DNA of 64,000 nucleotides from assembly GCA_947452005.1 (NCBI GenBank), contig CANGBC010000007.1, forward strand, positions 54,181-118,180. The letters are read 5' to 3'. This document shows, piece after piece, positions 63,980-64,000 of this stretch. How positions within the stretch are numbered: the first letter of the stretch is position 1; every line of letters starts with the position of its first letter. Position numbers and translations under genes: made by a program. Under the pieces are notes generated by a model, which saw only the letters and a program-made list of their open reading frames with translations, was not told where the DNA came from and did not search any database. This stretch comes from Beijerinckiaceae bacterium (lineage in GTDB: Bacteria > Pseudomonadota > Alphaproteobacteria > Rhizobiales > Beijerinckiaceae).

Positions 63980-64000
63980 AGGCTGGCGGGTTGCTCCTCC

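Overview
This 64 kb window looks like chromosome of an alphaproteobacterium of the order Hyphomicrobiales (Rhizobiales), probably outside Rhizobiaceae and closer to the Beijerinckiaceae/Bradyrhizobiaceae side. The reasons are the high GC content, a MucR/Ros regulator, the aapJQMP amino-acid transporter divergent from a cystathionine beta-lyase, a DUF47-pit phosphate operon, the order aminotransferase-hom-glpX-recJ, class I PhaC, and many dispersed palindromic repeats with ends CGTCATTGCGAG / CTCGCAATGACG like those reported from Bradyrhizobium relatives. Names are from memory of protein families; no search was run.

Layout. 1-8.1 kb: end of a polyamine-type ABC transporter (two permeases), an AsmA-like protein, a small unknown protein and a two-gene RND efflux pump. 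8.3-10.8 kb: a stand-alone receiver-domain protein, a DUF423 membrane protein, a divergent pair of degenerate exopolysaccharide-type proteins and a DUF2842 protein. 10.9-16.1 kb: heme A synthase, O-acetylhomoserine sulfhydrylase, an SbtA-like bicarbonate transporter with its PII-like partner SbtB, a CoA-binding protein and a thioesterase. 16.2-22.4 kb: rplM-rpsI, the DUF47-pit operon with a Pho-box-like array, MucR, an exported unknown protein, a 28-residue membrane peptide gene with its own promoter and terminator, and argC. 22.6-25.7 kb: two tandem FadL/OmpP1 porins. 25.9-34.6 kb: phaC, an exported unknown protein, aminotransferase, hom, glpX, recJ and tRNA-Glu. 34.7-38.5 kb: an MFS transporter translationally coupled to a leader peptide, a membrane protein and two periplasmic binding proteins. 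38.8-47.5 kb: a 504-residue coiled-coil protein, a 678-residue repeat protein, an isopropylmalate-dehydrogenase-family enzyme, a cytochrome-propeller fusion, a His-rich membrane protein, an L,D-transpeptidase lipoprotein and an AraC regulator. 47.6-52.4 kb: an IHF/HU-like protein and a four-gene Gld-type ABC system. 52.5-57.2 kb: a Tat-exported OpgD/G glucan protein and a cytochrome-SoxC-cytochrome sulfite/sulfane dehydrogenase operon. 57.3-63.0 kb: cystathionine beta-lyase and aapJQMP. 63.0-64 kb: two tandem Flp pilin genes, then repeats.

The window is mostly housekeeping and transport. No phage, insertion sequence, CRISPR array or recognisable defence system is visible. The least explained parts are the coiled-coil/repeat-protein pair (38.8-42.5 kb), the Gld-type ABC system with an IHF-like neighbour, the degenerate polysaccharide pair, the SbtA-SbtB pair and the very small membrane peptide gene. 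Start codons were moved inward from the longest open frame wherever a Shine-Dalgarno site, signal peptide or family N-terminus supported it.
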